Origin: Xanthostigma xanthostigma
Lineage: Eukaryota > Arthropoda > Insecta > Raphidioptera > Raphidiidae
Assembly (NCBI GenBank): GCA_963575645.1
Contig: OY754467.1
Span: forward strand, 4,402,001 to 4,466,000
Reading direction: 5' to 3'
Length of the DNA: 64,000 nt
Shown here one piece after another: positions 25,601 through 41,400 of the stretch. A program made the position numbers and the translations under genes. The notes under the pieces are model-generated. The model worked only from the letters and a program-made list of their open reading frames with translations, did not search any database and had not been told where the DNA came from. Within the stretch, counting starts at the first letter, position 1. Every line of letters starts with the position of its first letter.

Positions 25601-28600
25601 TTGTTTGGCAGAACGTGGAGGTCTTTTTGAACATTTAATAAATTAATTATTAAAAGTATTGTTAAAACTTTTGTACCAGATATAAATAATAATACGAATT
25701 AATATTACGGTTTAGTTGTTTTAATTGATAAATTGGTAAAAAGATTTACAGTGTACGTAATTATTTATTTACGTAACCACAGTAACTATTAGCGATCATT
25801 TATCTCATTCTTACTTACTGCTTTATATATCGTCTCTGTCTTACACACAGAATGTTCTATGGACCGTTTTGATTTGATGCAATCTGTATACATAGATTTA
25901 ATCTTAATATATAAAAAATACGTGTCACATGTTTGTCCGCGATGAACTCCTAAACTACTGAACCGATTTTTAATTTGATTTGCACACCGTGTGCAATTCG
26001 ACCCAACTTGAAAGATAGGATAGCTTACATTTCAATTTATAGTCGCAATATTATTTTATTGCAAATTATTTGTCTATTCCTTGACAGTCATAATAGAACC
26101 ATATAAGATGGCGAACCTGTTGACTGGATTGAGTGAATATTCAATAGATGGCGCAACGAACTTAACAACCATATAAGATGATTGAGTGAATATTCAATAG
26201 ATGGCGCAACGAACTTAACAACCATATAAGATGATTGAGTGAATATTCAATAGATGGCGCAACGAACTTAACAACCATATATCTAGATCGAGGATGTAAA
26301 AAAACTGAATATCGTTTAAAACTGCTCGGCACGACGGCGCACCCGGAGTGCTCGACATACACACATATACGCCCATGTATATTTTAAAATAGCTAGCAAT
26401 TAATAAAATAGATAGATAGATAGATAGATGTTCCAATTAAATTGTTTTATTATTTTACTTTATACGTAGCGAAGCACGTACAGGGCCGCTAGTTTAATAT
26501 AATTTTTTCCTGGAATAGTTTTAAAGTAATCATCTATCCAATTAGTGTATTTATCATTTGTTTTAGACGGTGAGGTGATTGTTGCAACGACACGTCCAGA
26601 AACGATTTTAGGTGACGTGGCAGTCGCCGTTCATCCAGAAGACGACCGCTACTCGCATCTGCGCGGTCGATCAGTTTGGCATCCTTTTCGTCAGGAAGCA
26701 ATACCAATTATATTCGACGACTTTGTCGATCGTGATTTTGGCACAGGTTCGTATTTATTCCACAAGAAAATGCACGTCCTGGTATATTAAAATATGGATC
26801 TTCCGACCTAATAACTTAGAATTGAACGTCCGTCGTCCCACATCTTGTTGGGATAATTTTCCGGACATGCATGTTCACGCCAAGCAGTCATTTTTACACG
26901 TCGCCGAGGCAAGGGTGTAGATATTTTTTTCTTGGGGGGGGGGGGGGGGGGGGCTAAAACAAAAATCAATATTTTTTTCTAAGTTTTATTAATATCAAAC
27001 AAGAATACTCACGAAGGAAGGTGTCAAGCAAAATATTAATTCCCAAACTAACTAGCAGTCCCGCCCGGTTTCACCCGGGTGCAAAAGAACGAATAGGGGG
27101 AGGGACATGAGAACGCACGTTCATCTTAGTTTATCGAGATGAATGTTGGGTCCAAATTTTTTGCAGTTTTCGGCAGTTCCCTGCTTTATTACTTATTTTA
27201 AACTCAAACCTCCATTTTTGATGAAAATATTTTTTTTTAAGTAATAATTATTTCTTTTAAATCAATAATTACTGTATAATTAATAAAATATAATAAATAT
27301 TTAATTGAAAACACTGTAGGAAAATTATTTTTATATATAGGTACTGTAATAGTTTTCAAATGAGCTATTGTTTAGATTTATTTAATTTTAATTAGTCGTA
27401 AATAAAACTAAAATAAATTTAAATTATAGCCTTAGAGGAAAGCAACGTAGAAAAGAAAAAAAAACATTAAAAACATATTTGTCCAAGGTGGGGCTCGAAC
27501 TCACGACCCTGAGATTAAGAGTCGCGCGCTCTACCGACTGAGCTAACCGAGCTTCTGTACGTGTGCCGCTATTATTGGTATATTCGGTTAGGGCATTTCA
27601 CCTGAATATAAGTATATGGTGAAAAATGTTGACTGACATTCTGCAACATTTTTCATTGATTTTCCGCTCCTATTAGTCGTAGCGTAATATTATATAGCCT
27701 ATAGCCTTCCTCGATAAATGGGCTATCCAACAAAAAAAAATTTCAATTCGAACCAGTAGTTCCTGAGATTAGCGCGTTCAAACAAACAAACAAACAAACT
27801 CTTCTGCTTTATATATTAGTATAGATAATCCTCTGAAAAATAATATTATAAAATTAATAGATCTGAAACACATATCATTCCGTCTAAAGAAGTTTAATTT
27901 CAAAAACGGTTTTGTTCAAAGCGTGTGGTAGTTTTTAAAACTGGTTGCAAGCGACCAAAAGAAAATTGGAATTAATCATTTCCACTTCGACAATTTGAAT
28001 ATTTTGTGATTTTCGTCTTTATACTAGTTTGTTCACGATTAAAAATTGTTTTTTGTCGCAGGTGTTGTAAAGATAACGCCGGCACACGATCGAACGGATT
28101 ACGACGTCGCCAAGCGGCACAACTTGAAGACGGTGCAAGTGATTGACGAATCAGGAAACGTAATTGACAACCGGGCTGATAATCCAGCGCCGTTCGGTCG
28201 CATGAAACGGTTCGACGCGCGTATTGCGATTGTTGACCGGCTGAACGAATTGGGATTGGCGCGCGGTTCACAAGAGAATCCAATGGTTCTGCCGGTTTGT
28301 AGCAGGTCGAAAGACGTGATAGAACTGTTGCTGAAACCGCAATGGTTTGTCAGATGTCAAAAGATGGCCGCCAGAGCTGTGGCCGATGTCAGAGAGCAAA
28401 GGTTGCGGATCGAACCTGCGGTGTTCGAAACAGTGTGGTACAATTGGCTTGAAAATATCAGGTGAGTGTTTGTTGTTTTGTTTTTGACCCCAGTGGCGTA
28501 ACAATAGGGTGACAGAACGGGCAAAATGCCACGGACTCCTGGCCTGAAGGGACCTTCGGTCCTAGAGGCTGTTAGGACAGGAAGAACCTAACATTTATTA

Positions 28601-31600
28601 CATTTGGTAAAAAATATTAATTTTGTATTTAATCAATTTAAGTTAGATATTAATTCAAGAACATACACGAACTATACAAATATCATATATTTAATACCCT
28701 CTATATTGCTAGCAAAGATCGGGAGAAAGACTTAAACATTACTGTGCAGACATGTATAAGTCTGTCTCACTTATTATACTCTGAGTCTCATGCGCATGTC
28801 CGTGAATGGATGCGCATCAGTTGCAGCCATATATTTAATACCCTCTATAATATATAGAGTCCATATTGTTAGCAAAGATCGGGAGAAAGACTTAAACACT
28901 ACTGTGCAAACATTTATACGTCTGTCTCACTTATTATACTCTGAGTCTCATGCGCATGTCCGTGAATGGATGCGCATCAGTTGCAGCCATATATTTAATA
29001 CCCTCTATAATATATAGAGTCCATATTGTTAGCAAAGATCGGGAGAAAGACTTAAACACTACGGTGCAGACATATATATGTCTGTCTTATTTATTATACT
29101 CTGAGTCTCATGCGCATGTCCGTGAATGGATGCGCGTCAGCTTGCACATGGAACTAAGCTGTGAAAGGGAGGTGGCTTGCTTTATTCCACTTACTAATTG
29201 CCCCACTACAGACGCGACACTTGCGCACAACGGGTCAAGTAAAAAGAAAGAGATAGAAAACAGTCATTTGCTGTCATGGGTCACGCTTCCACGGCCACTA
29301 GCAATATAGAAGTTATTGAATATATGCTTTACTTCGTGATTTATAAAGATGAAACTACAACGTGAAGCTTTTTTATATTAAAGGGGAGCCCTATCCGATG
29401 TATTTGTCACGGGCCTCTCACTATTTTAATTGTCTATCCCGTTTCTCACATTTTTTAGCTCCTAAACTACAAGTACGGATCAATATAATTGACACAATGT
29501 GTCAATTTTCAGTCATGTTATATCAATATTAGTGACGTGCCGGATCGTTAAAAATGTATATCCGCGGAATACAGATTTTTGGTTTCAAGTTCCGCAGATA
29601 CGTATACGGATCTTAACTTTCTTGAGTACGCGGCGGTAAATATTGCACATCGACCTTTGGAAAGAGACTATCTGTTATGGGAAAAAGTTATTGACCTCTT
29701 TAAGAGTTAACTCTCATAACAGATTGTCTTTTTCCAAGGATCGATGTGTAATATCTCATTATAAAGATAGTTTTTTTAGTACCTTTGAGTTATGTACTAT
29801 TGGTATGGTACTCACTACGATAAATGTTTGCAATATAAAAGTGCCAAATACGATTTTAAAAAATAATCTGAATGGAATTGAACAGTTTTTCTTTATAACC
29901 TAATCACCTATATATATAAAATTTCATCTATGAATTGAAAATTAATAAGGTAAAAGATCCGCCAAAAACTAACGGATACGGATCTTTCTTCTCCCTCGGA
30001 TATCCGCGGATACGGATATCCGCGGATACGGATATCCGGCACGTCACTAGTTTGTACCCTAATGGTTCGATTGCGATTTTATTCCTATGCTCAGTATTAG
30101 AATAAAAGTATATGCTGCTGGTAAACGATTTTGTTCCACACTGTATTACGCATGTATTCGTGGCATTTTATGTATGTTACGCTGCTTATAACATAACATA
30201 ACCATCCAGCTGAGAGCTGTTATATAACAGAGTATCGACGTTCGAGTTACACAGCGGCATCGTGTAATGCAGTCGTTTTGTATAACATATGTACAGAGCA
30301 GCGCTGCGCCGAGCTGTATTCCGCTTGCTCACTTGTCATTTTACGTCGTCTACGCGCGATTGTTAAATTGCTTTCCATTAACACCGACATTAGCTCGCGG
30401 GGAAAGTGAAACTTCTTTGGTAATTATTTACCACAGCTAAAACGAGAACGTAGTTCATGTCAAGCATGCGCTGGCACTCAACAACATAGGTACACACATT
30501 CTTTCTATTATGTAGTACTTTGACAGTTATACTATAATACATAGCGGTCCCATCCGGTTTCACCTGGATGCAAAAGAACGAATGGGGGAGGGACATAAGT
30601 ACGGACGTTCATCTTAGTTTACCGAGATGAATCTTGTGTCCAAATTTCATGATGATCGGAATTACCGTTCAAAAGTTTTTATCGGACGGATAAATTTTGA
30701 GTTATATTTTTCATTGATGCTCCGCTCCTATTGGTCGTAGCATGATATTATATTATAGCCTATTGCCTTCCTCCGTAAATAAGGTATCCAACAAAAAAAA
30801 TTCAATTCGAACCAGTAGTTCCTAAGGTTAACGCGTTCAACCAAACAAACAAACAAACTCTTCAGCTTTATATATTAGTACAGACTATAAAATCTGCGAA
30901 TCGATCTTCTCACATAGGTTATACACGTGTAAATGTATTAACCACTAAAATACATTTAAACAGGTTAGAAAAAGAAGTTTTGTTGAATTTCGCGTGATTT
31001 CGAGACTTTTGTTTATATAGCATAAACGGCTGTCGAAATGCCGTGGATCGCTCATGAAGGTCACGCGCCGACTGACGACCAATCAAAGCGAGCCATTTGA
31101 TACTTTGCACGGCGTTTCATTCGAGCTGCACGAGGGAATCCCCCCGCCCCCTTCTGTTTAGACTAGAACTACAGATTGTGTTAGAGAAATTTCAAATCGT
31201 CTGTAGCTAATCGACGCGGCGTAAGTTACAGTATTCTACAAACTCGGTTGTTACATGCAATGAAGTACCCATCTAATACCGACGTAGTTATAACAGGATT
31301 GTAGTTAATCAAATGGAATTTAGTAGCAAATTTAATTGGTTGACGTGAAGTTGTTCATTTTAGTTTACATTTGTAAAAACTTAATTTGCCAAGAAGTAAC
31401 TTCATTTTGGTTGCATCAGCTAGCATGACATTGCATTAATAATATTCTTGCTTTTAATTCAACATCAAATATTTTGAAAACGTGCGCAAAAAAATATTAG
31501 AGCTAAGTCCGGTGGAGTAACTCGGGGTCAAGAATAGTAGAAAAGCAGTTATGTTTTTAGGGTTCCGTACCTCAAAAGGAAAAAAGGAACCCTTATAGAA

Positions 31601-32437
31601 TCTGTCTGTCAAGACTCTTGGGAATCAAAACCAATAGGGTACTTCCCGTTGACTTAGAATCATGAAATTTGGCAAGAAACAATCTCTTATAGCACAAGTA
31701 AAGGGAAAAATCCAAAAACTGTAAATTTGTAGTAACATCACAAAAAAAAAAATTTGAAAAGAAGTTTGACCCTGCAGGCCATCCCTGTAACTTCCCGCTA
31801 TTTTCGAGTTCAAAACGCTCAAAAATATATAAAATATAGCAAGAAGTTTATTTTTTTGCTCTTCGAACTCAAAAAAAAAAACACTTACGAAATTTTCATT
31901 CACGATATCTCGTGAACAAATGAGCCGATTTTGATGCGGTTTGCGGCGATCGACGCAGTTTTTTTAACCTAAGAAAGTAAATTATTACAAAAAAAATCGA
32001 TTTGATAAAAATTTTACGAGTAATTATAAAAAAATACTTTTTTCCTAATTTTTCGTTCACGTTATCTCATGAACAAATGAACCGATTTTGATCTGGTTTG
32101 CGGCGATCGACGCAGTTTTTTAAGCCAAAGAAAGTAATTTATTACAGAAAAATCGATTTGATAACAATTTTAAGAGTCATTTTAAAAAAAACACTTTTTT
32201 ACGATTTTTTCGTTCACGGTATCTCGTGAACAAATGAACCGATTTTGATGCGGTTTGCGGAAATCGACGTAGTTTGTTAAGGAGAAGAGCTGATTAGATT
32301 TTGGAATTAATCGGTTTAGTAGTTTAGAAAATATTTTACAAAAACAAATTTTCAGGAAGTCTAAGTTCACCAAGATCACGTCAGATGCCGCAAACCGCGT
32401 TTCAGTGGGACACTCCGTTCAAAAGATATAAAAGGTT

Positions 32438-32481
<44 letters not shown>

Positions 32482-35400
32482 GCCCTACGTACATCATCGC
32501 CAAAATAGTTTCAATAGCTTCCTAGGACCTCAAAACGTCGAGATCTGGCGAAAACTCGATTTTCGAAAATCGGGGTGAAAACAACTTCCCGATTTTTGAA
32601 AAAAAAAAAAATTTTTTTTTTTTTTTAAAGCGGGAAGTTAATAATGTTTTCAAACCGCAACATGCTACTCACGTACACAGTAACATTTCTAATACAAAAC
32701 AAGTGTCCGCTACCGGTGCGTTTATACAGCACAATATGAGAACTCTCGCATACAACGCGGTACGACAACTAGGCTATCAGATATAGTCACGAGGTACATA
32801 CAGTTCAGTATGTAAATGTTCACTCAATGTCATAAAAATGACTGGATACTCTAGCGAAAGATTTTGGAACTATAAGCTTACACAAATGTTAAAATATTCA
32901 TCAATATCGACGTTTTGTACTGTAATACGGTGAAGCCGAAGGCTCCACTACTGTTGTCGCTGGTGAGCAGGGCACAGTCCCGCGAGGCAAGGCTAAAGGC
33001 TCCAGTACTGTTGTCGCTGTCGTGTTTGCGGAGTTTCCTGTAATTCATCCACTTCCACAATGATTGCTATTAAGCAAATTGAAGTTTAAAAATGTAAAAA
33101 AAAACAGCGGGAAATGGAGGAACGTAACGGTCGTCAGTTATGAACACAATTTATTATTAAATGTAGTTAGCTGTTGAGGGAACATTTTAAAGAGGGTCCA
33201 TTAGTTTAATTAAATTTAAGGATTCTGATTGAATTACATTATTTTCAGAGACTGGTGCGTGTCTCGTCAGTTATGGTGGGGCCATCGCGTTCCGGCGTAT
33301 GAATGTACAGCCAAAGAAAATTCAAAGATCGTTTGGGTAGCTGCCGTGGACGTTGATTCCGCTCGCTCGAAAGCCGCTCTTAAATTGGACGTAGACGAGG
33401 GCAGCGTTATTTGCAGACAAGACGACGATGTTCTAGATACTTGGTTTTCGTCTGCACTGTTACCATTTTCTGCTTTCGGATGGCCGCAACAGGTTAACAA
33501 AAAACATTTTTTAACGAGTAGGATACACTTATAGTTTGAGAAAGCACTTCTTTATAGCGTAACAGAAACAAAACGACAGTTCTAACTAATAAAATAATAG
33601 AATAAGTAATGAAGATTGACTCTATTCAATAAATAGAGTAACTGTGATCCATTGAAGTTAATGATAGAGTATTTGGAAATAATTCCGTGGCATAAGGATC
33701 GAAAATGAAGCAATACTGAGACTTTTTTAAACTTGCATTTAATACTAACGTTTCGATACGTTTTGTATCATCTTCAGAGTGTTCAAATGCTGTCACATGT
33801 TATCAGTATATTGTTGTAGAATAAGTAATGAAGAATACTAAGTCACTTTTATCTATACGAAAACACATACAAATATATACACAATATTATTTACAAGACA
33901 GGAACACACCAAAATTTATTTAACCCACTTATTTATTTACACAGTTAATTTATTTATTTATCTCAGCAGTTACCTCAGCTCTGTTCACTGACTGGTAAAT
34001 TTATGTCGATTGTTCACACAATGTATAACTGTCATATTATGACTGTCTTCCGTGAGCTATCTCGTGGTTTATATAGGCGATGGATCGTTATTTCCTTTCT
34101 TGCATTCATTGTTGTCTGGAATTGGCAACAAAGCCCTTTTTACCTACGCATATTGTTGAAACATCAAACCGATTGCTGTTGCCCCACAACAAACTGTGTA
34201 TCATTGTCAGAACGAGAGCCGTTTGTTGTTAGACAACAATGTATGTCTGTGTTAGAATAACGAATCGATTGTTATCTCACGAAATCCTTTGTTGTCCCAA
34301 CGGGGAGATTGTAACAGTATATTATTAGGGACAGAAAATATCCGACTCTAAAAAAGACTTGTGTAATAATATTTTCAGACAATCGATTTGGAACGCTACT
34401 ATCCCCTGTCATTGATGGAGACTGGTCACGACATCTTGTTCTTTTGGGTGGCGCGGATGGTAATGCTGGGCAATGAACTTACCGGCCGATTACCGTTCAC
34501 AAAAATCCTACTGCACGGAATTGTGTGCGATGCCAACGGCCGCAAAATGTCGAAGAGTTTGGGCAACGTGATATCGCCAGAAGACGTAATTTCCGGCATC
34601 TCGTTGAAGGTCAGTTTTAACGCATTGATTTTTTATTAGTGGTCGGTAAAGATTAACTCGACTGTCGGTAGGTAATAAAGCATTAAGTCCGCTGCACACG
34701 AGGCTGGAAACACTGCTTGGAGTTCTGCTGGCCGATAGACTGGGTACGAAGCTGGAAATGACGTCACTGCGGGCTCGCCTGCTAGCTCACAAGATAGGTT
34801 TTTAAATTAGAACACGGGCTATTTTCCTTGCTAGGTCGGCTGCTAGGTATAAGCAAGAACCAATCAGGAAGCAGTATCTTGTCACGTGGGCGACTTAAAC
34901 AAACGCCCACACACCAACATGGCGTCATTCTGCTCAGAGTCAGACAACAGACAAGAATTATTCTGTGTTTATATTTGAATTGTCACTGAGTGCGCACCAA
35001 ATTGATTCACAAAACTAGCTTGAAAAGACGTCTCGTGTGAAGCGAGCGCATAACAGCAATCAAGAACACCAGCGCTAGAAAACTAGTAGGCAAATCTAGC
35101 AGCGTTTCTAGCCTGGTGTGCAGCGGATTTTATGCCGGCACTTCACATGGCTATTTGTATTTGTGTATTTGGCAAACAATTACCAAGTGTGGACAAAGTG
35201 TTGGCCTTATTTGCCTATTTGACAAATAAGGCCAATACGCGTTACCGTGCGCTTGTCGGTTTTTCGAGGTACATCAAAGGAGTCAAATAGGCAAATATGG
35301 CAAATAAACCGTCCACACAATGGCTATATTCAGAAGCGCACGCGCCGTGAACCTGTACGGACATGCAGTATTTTTGTGTCTGTGCTGTGAGCGAGAACTG

Positions 35401-38400
35401 GAACAATTACCATTGAAAATGAATTGGGACAATGAAACAGTGCTAAAATTCCTGGAATTTTGAACCTTGCGTTCTGCTGCCAAATGTTTGTGTGTTTGCT
35501 ATTTGACTGCCATGTGTGGATGGTCGTAATTGCCTCTATTTGCATGTTTGCCTTGAACGTCATATATTTTGCCAAATACAACAAACACCCAATAGCGAAC
35601 ACAAATAGCCATGTGAAGTGCCACCCTAAGAGTTTAACGTTACACATCAAAAAGTGGACTATTGATATCCCATTGAAAATGAGACACACTATACGAGAAT
35701 CAAGAACAGTGTAACGACCACGAATAAGCGAGGCATTATGCCAGTCACACAGACTGAATGTACTTTTGTTGCATGACGGTGGCGTCATCGGCAGGAGTTG
35801 AACGATCAGACGCGAGCGAACTACGAGGCCGGTTTGCTGTCGCAGCAGGAGTTGGAAAAGGCCGTTGATGGACAGAGGAAGATGTTCCCCAACGGAATAC
35901 CGGCCTGTGGGGCTGACGCTCTCAGGTTCACGCTCTGTTCGCACGACATTAAATGTAAATATTTATATCCGATAGCTTTTTAAAAATGCATTACTTTTTT
36001 GCATTATTTATGACTGGGATAAGGAATGTATCACAAAAAATTATCAACGACTCCGGCCTTAGTCTAGTAGTGACAAGGTCCCGGGTTCGATCCCTGCTGA
36101 CATAATTAATATTTTTTCTATTCCACTTGATGTGCATATATAGCTCATATATTTTTTATTTTTACCATTCCAAATCACAAGTGGGGAATGGTACTAGTTT
36201 AGGTCAAAACTCACTTTTCAAAAATTTTATAATATCTGTTCGTTTTGAGGTCCCCCGAATCCAAAAAACATATTTTTGGAAAAACTCTGTGCGTCTGTTA
36301 GTCTGTAAACACGATACAGGTCAAACGGATGAGCGGATTGAAACCAAATTTTGGGAGGATGTTTGGTATGAAAATATGAAGAGTCCTATTGTTTTGTGGG
36401 AAAATCGGCGCATGCGCAGAAGATATACATCCTATAACGGTGTTTTTGTATATAATAATGGTATACTTTTCATAACGGCTTATTATTCTATTTATTTTTT
36501 CAAGAAAGTTACGTTAAAATTTTTTTTTCTAAAATTTATAGTTTCGGAAATATTTTGAAAATTAAAAAAAATCGGCCGCTCTTTTGTTTTGTAGATCTGT
36601 CAGAAATAAACTAGTTAGGCATGCTTTGATTAATTTTTACATGACGTGGAACATATTATGTTGGTAACCATACGAACAAATAGCAAACATCATATTGAAT
36701 ACTAACCATTACTCGCGTCATCTCACGCGATATCAGAAATTTTATTTGCTTTATTACAATCAAATGTCAACATTTTTGAAGTTGGAATGGTCCCGTCGCC
36801 CAACTGACTGGATTTTTTTTTTTACTTTTTCAATTGTTTTTTTTTTCAATTTTCATTTTAAAATAAACTAGTGTGACCTGTGCGAATTATTCGCACTAAA
36901 TAAGTATAATAATTATCACTTTACAAAATTATTTTTTAAATATATAGAGGCGCAAGTAGCAAAAGCGTTGAGCTAAGCCGTCAGATGGCATCATGCAGCA
37001 TTGCTGTGATGTTGTTCAGCGTTGCTCGCTGTTTCAAAATTAAAGCCGTCAGGTGGCAGTATGCAGTATTTACAATATGAAGGTCAGATGACAGATCGAA
37101 GTGTTGACGTTGTTTCAAAATTAAAGCCGTCAGATGGCAGACGTTGTTCAGCGTTGCTGTATTTTAATTAATTTACAAAAACAAAAGCAATAGTAAATTT
37201 TTTAGTTGTCGATGTCAGTAGAGCAAGCAATTATCTGTAAAATGATATATAATTTATGTGGAGAAATTGTGTGGTTTTTTTCTAAAAAGGGAGGCAAACA
37301 TCTTGACCTTAGCGTATTAATATGATATTTCAGCTCATTTTGTAAATTTTGACGTCAAAGAGTGCCACGTGAACCGTTTGTTTTGCAATAAACTATGGCA
37401 GGCTACCAAGTATACGATGATGGCGGTGGACCGTTGGGACTTGACCGACAGCTTGACGGACGTGCATCCGTACAGACTGACATTGTTGCCGATGGACAGA
37501 TGGATCCTAAGTAGGCTGGCCAATATGGTAACGACGGTCAACGCAGCTTTCGATGAAGCGGATTTACAGACCGTTACGACGGCGCTTAAAAATTTCTTTT
37601 ACAGCGAATTCTGCGATGTCTACGTGGTAAGTTTAACACGAAATTTCTTGTAATATTTTGGTGCGACACTTTTACGGGACGGCGTGACGTTTCGTGTGCG
37701 TTGGATTAAACATGACTTTAGTTGAAGGCGATATCTAGATAACAGGGCGATATTTAGTTTCTAGAATTTCGTTAGTTGACAGGCCGAAATTTAGTAGATA
37801 AGAGGACAAAATTGAGTTACAGGTTGAACTTTCGTTACAGGGCGATATTTAGTTAGTTTACAGGGTTAAATTTAGTTATTAGAATGAACATGATAACAGA
37901 TCCTGTTCTATAATACAGCATTAGGTAAATTAAATTTTAACGCAAATTATTGCATTTTTATCTTTCTATTTTGAAGTAATCACGAAAACGCTTGTGACGT
38001 CACACCTTAGTGACAGCTGACATAAGATATTATATTTATGGGTGTAGAACTGTGATGCAGAGGTATTTCTTAGATAGATATGTAAGTAGGTACTTACTTA
38101 GCAGTAGAAATAGTATGGTTTTCTTTAGTTGCGAGTTAACTAACCTCAAAAATAACATATGACATAAATGTTATAAGGTGACCAACTATTTTTTGTTCAA
38201 AAAGAGTACACTTTACAAGTATTTCATAGGTGAAAAAAAAAGAAAAAACGTACATTCTACGCATGCGTCAAGACTGACAAGCATGCCGTACATACTGTAC
38301 ATCAAAGATCAGCCTGGGGATTACGTACACAAATATTGGAGAGATAGATATATCCATCTCTTTTCACAAATGTAATTTTGACGTTGTTAGAAAAAGAGGT

Positions 38401-41400
38401 CTGTAGTATCTATCTATCTCTCCAGGTACATAATACGGCCTCTCAATTGTGCCGGAAACGGCAGCCATATGTGCGCGCGAAATTCAAATCACTGTCAAAC
38501 TCGTGTCTGGTGTTTGCCCTGTCCTCTAACGTGCCGGAAACGGCAAGCAATATGCGTGCGTGAAATTCAAATCACTGCCAAAATAATTTTAAATATTTAA
38601 TTAATAAAATTGAAATAAAATAATTTAAAAAAATATTTTAGAAATACAAATGAGTATAAAATTATACAAATTAGTACTTTCAGAGTACAGGTTTGAAAAG
38701 AGTACGGTTTGCGAAAAAAGAGTACAAAACTCAGTAAATGAGTATAGTTGGTCACCTTAGTGTTATAAAATGTAATAATAATCAACTAATTAAATGATGC
38801 AGAAGTGAATCATCGCATCAAAAATTCAAGCGACACGGTGATTATTTACTTCAAGTGTTTATATATCCTCTTTGATTTAAGAAGGCGTGACGTCATTCGG
38901 TGTTTCAGTCAACATGGCCGATTTCAGTATTCCATTAAAAATCTTATTAATCTCAATGTTTATATTAACACCGAGTCATCTTTTAGAATCCTTTCAACAT
39001 ATATTTTTCTCTGAAACCATTTATTCTTTGATTCTTTTATACTGCCATCATGCCTATATTATTCCGTTACTATTTTTGCACGTATTGACAAAATGCAGGA
39101 AAGTACAAAGCCGGGCCTGCGTGTTCCCGAGAAAAAAGTGAAGAGCGACGACGAAGAGACGGCGAACGAGGAATGCAGCTGCGGTGATGCAGTGGCCGCG
39201 ACGCTGGATCGCGCGACGGTAGTTGCCGGCGGCCATTGCTCGACCCTGGCACACTGCCTGGACGTTGGACTGAGGTGTTTGGCGCCTCTCATGCCCTACT
39301 TGACTGACGAACTCTACTCTCGAGTGCCAACTCTGCATGCCGTTGCATCACCACCGACGCCGTTGTCATCCAGACGCTTCAACTCTGTGGCGCAAGCTGA
39401 CTACCCTTCATCAACACAAGTTTGTTGTTTTCTTTCTTTTTTTATTTCTACTTCTTTTGTTTTCTCATTCAACAATTGCACGTTTGTCGGTGTATTACGA
39501 TAAATAAGCCGTTTTCTTGTATACAGGTGAGTTTTAAGTTGATGCTTTTTTTTACAGCTTGTAAAAATCAAATAGACGAGCAAATATTTCAAATTGTTTT
39601 TTTATCAAAACTCAAAAATAAGAGAGAAACAGCCTTTCGAAGTTTAAATAAATTTTATTAAATTTTCTTTAATTTTGAGGTCGGTCCTGGGGTTATATTA
39701 TGTCACTATGGAAATAAATTGTTATTATCAAGTATGTGTATTGTTCTGTTTTTGAACAATTTCTGTGAATACTTGATAATAATAACATATATTCATAGTG
39801 ACATAATATAACCCCAGGACCGACCTCAAAATTAAAGAAAATTTAATAAAATTTATTTAAACTTCGAAAGGCTGTTTCTCTCTTATTTTTGAGTTTTGAT
39901 AAAAAAACTATTTGAAATATTTGCTCGTCTATTTGATTTTTACACGCTGTAAAAAAAAGCATCAACTTAAAACTCATTCTGTATAATAATAATAATGCGT
40001 TTAACGTCCGTTTCTCGACTTTATGTCATAACAGACGCCATTCGCACCATTACTATTTTCCATCTATCACACTTCCCGTTATTGTCGACATTTTTAAACT
40101 TCAACTTAATTAATAGCAATTGGCGAATGAAGTAATTTTTAGGAAGGTAGGATATGGTAGGCAAATTTTGAGCATAGGAGTTTGGCAGGTAATCGGTCAT
40201 GGCCTTGAATAAGGAACCATCTCGATATTTATCTGGAATTGTTGAGGCAAACCATGGAAAACCTCAACAAGATGGCCGGTACAGGAACTACCGTTTCTCG
40301 GCGAGAGGCAGTGGAAAAAACTCCCAGCCACATCTGTCCCCGCCGGGATTCGAACCCGGTACCTCACGAATGCGAGTCTAGTGCTCTCGCCGCTACGCCA
40401 CCCCGCTCTAGACGTTGAAGTAATTGCAGTGCACAAACCTCTAATACAAATGGCGGTCATTGATGGGTGATTTTTTTGGCGGGACGTTTGAAATGGCATT
40501 TTTTACCACGTTTTTATATTAACTCACTGAGCGAGGCGGGAGGCACCGGGTTTGAATCCCGGCGGGAGCAGATCTGGCAGGGACTTTTTCCTGCTGCCTC
40601 TCGCCGAGAAACGGTTATTCCTGAACTGGCCATTTTTTTGAGGTTTTCCATGGTTTTCCTCAATAGTTCCAGATAAATATCGAGATGGTTCCTTATTCAA
40701 GGCCATGGCCTGTCAAACTCCCATGCTCAAAAATTGCCTACCTTATCCTAATGTCCTAATTTCAAATTATTTATAAATGGCAGGTGGTAATGGTAGATAG
40801 AGTTGACAATTCCCTTCGCCCCAGAATAAAGTCGTTGCTACGCTTATGACGCCTATGCAACCGACTTTGATACTTTATTTGACCGAATTTTTAATTTCTC
40901 AGTGGCAGGAATGGCGGGATGTTAAGCTGGAACAGGAAGTGGAAACAGTACTTGGAGTAGTCATTTCCGTGCGCAGACTGAAGAGTTCATTTGGTCTGAG
41001 TTATAAACAGAAGCCGGTCGGTATGTAGATGTGCAATTGTCATTCACATTCTTTTGTCTTTTTTCGTTTGCGGCTGTAGAGATATTTTCTATTGTATCAT
41101 GCATGGCTTGTTTCCAGGATTTTCGACATATTTTTTTTTCTCTGTGATGTTTATAATCGTGCCATAGGCGCCGATATGGGGAGAATGCTCACAAAAGAAT
41201 TATTTTCAGAAGATAATAATGTGAATTATGTTATTTTTTAAGATAAATTATTTTTAAAACTACATTAACTCGAAAACATAAATTGGACCTCTGTATCTGA
41301 TGTACACAATTACAACACTCGTGCTCAAAATAACATCCATCTAGAACGTTGCAGAACTGCTCGATCAGATAACAGCGCAATTAATAAGGGTAGTTATTTT

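Noticed and set aside
26131..26281. CRISPR-like regularly spaced repeat
   Set aside because: It is a head-to-tail minisatellite without unique spacers, in a eukaryotic Helitron.
35330..35944. 204-codon open frame on the minus strand
   Set aside because: It overlaps VARS2 exon 9 in antisense and runs through a MITE; no recognisable domain or start context.
39099..39419. Acidic stretch in VARS2 exon 11 as a possible foreign insertion
   Set aside because: Flanks fit the ValRS helical domain on both sides and the frame and splice sites are normal; probably a lineage-specific surface loop.
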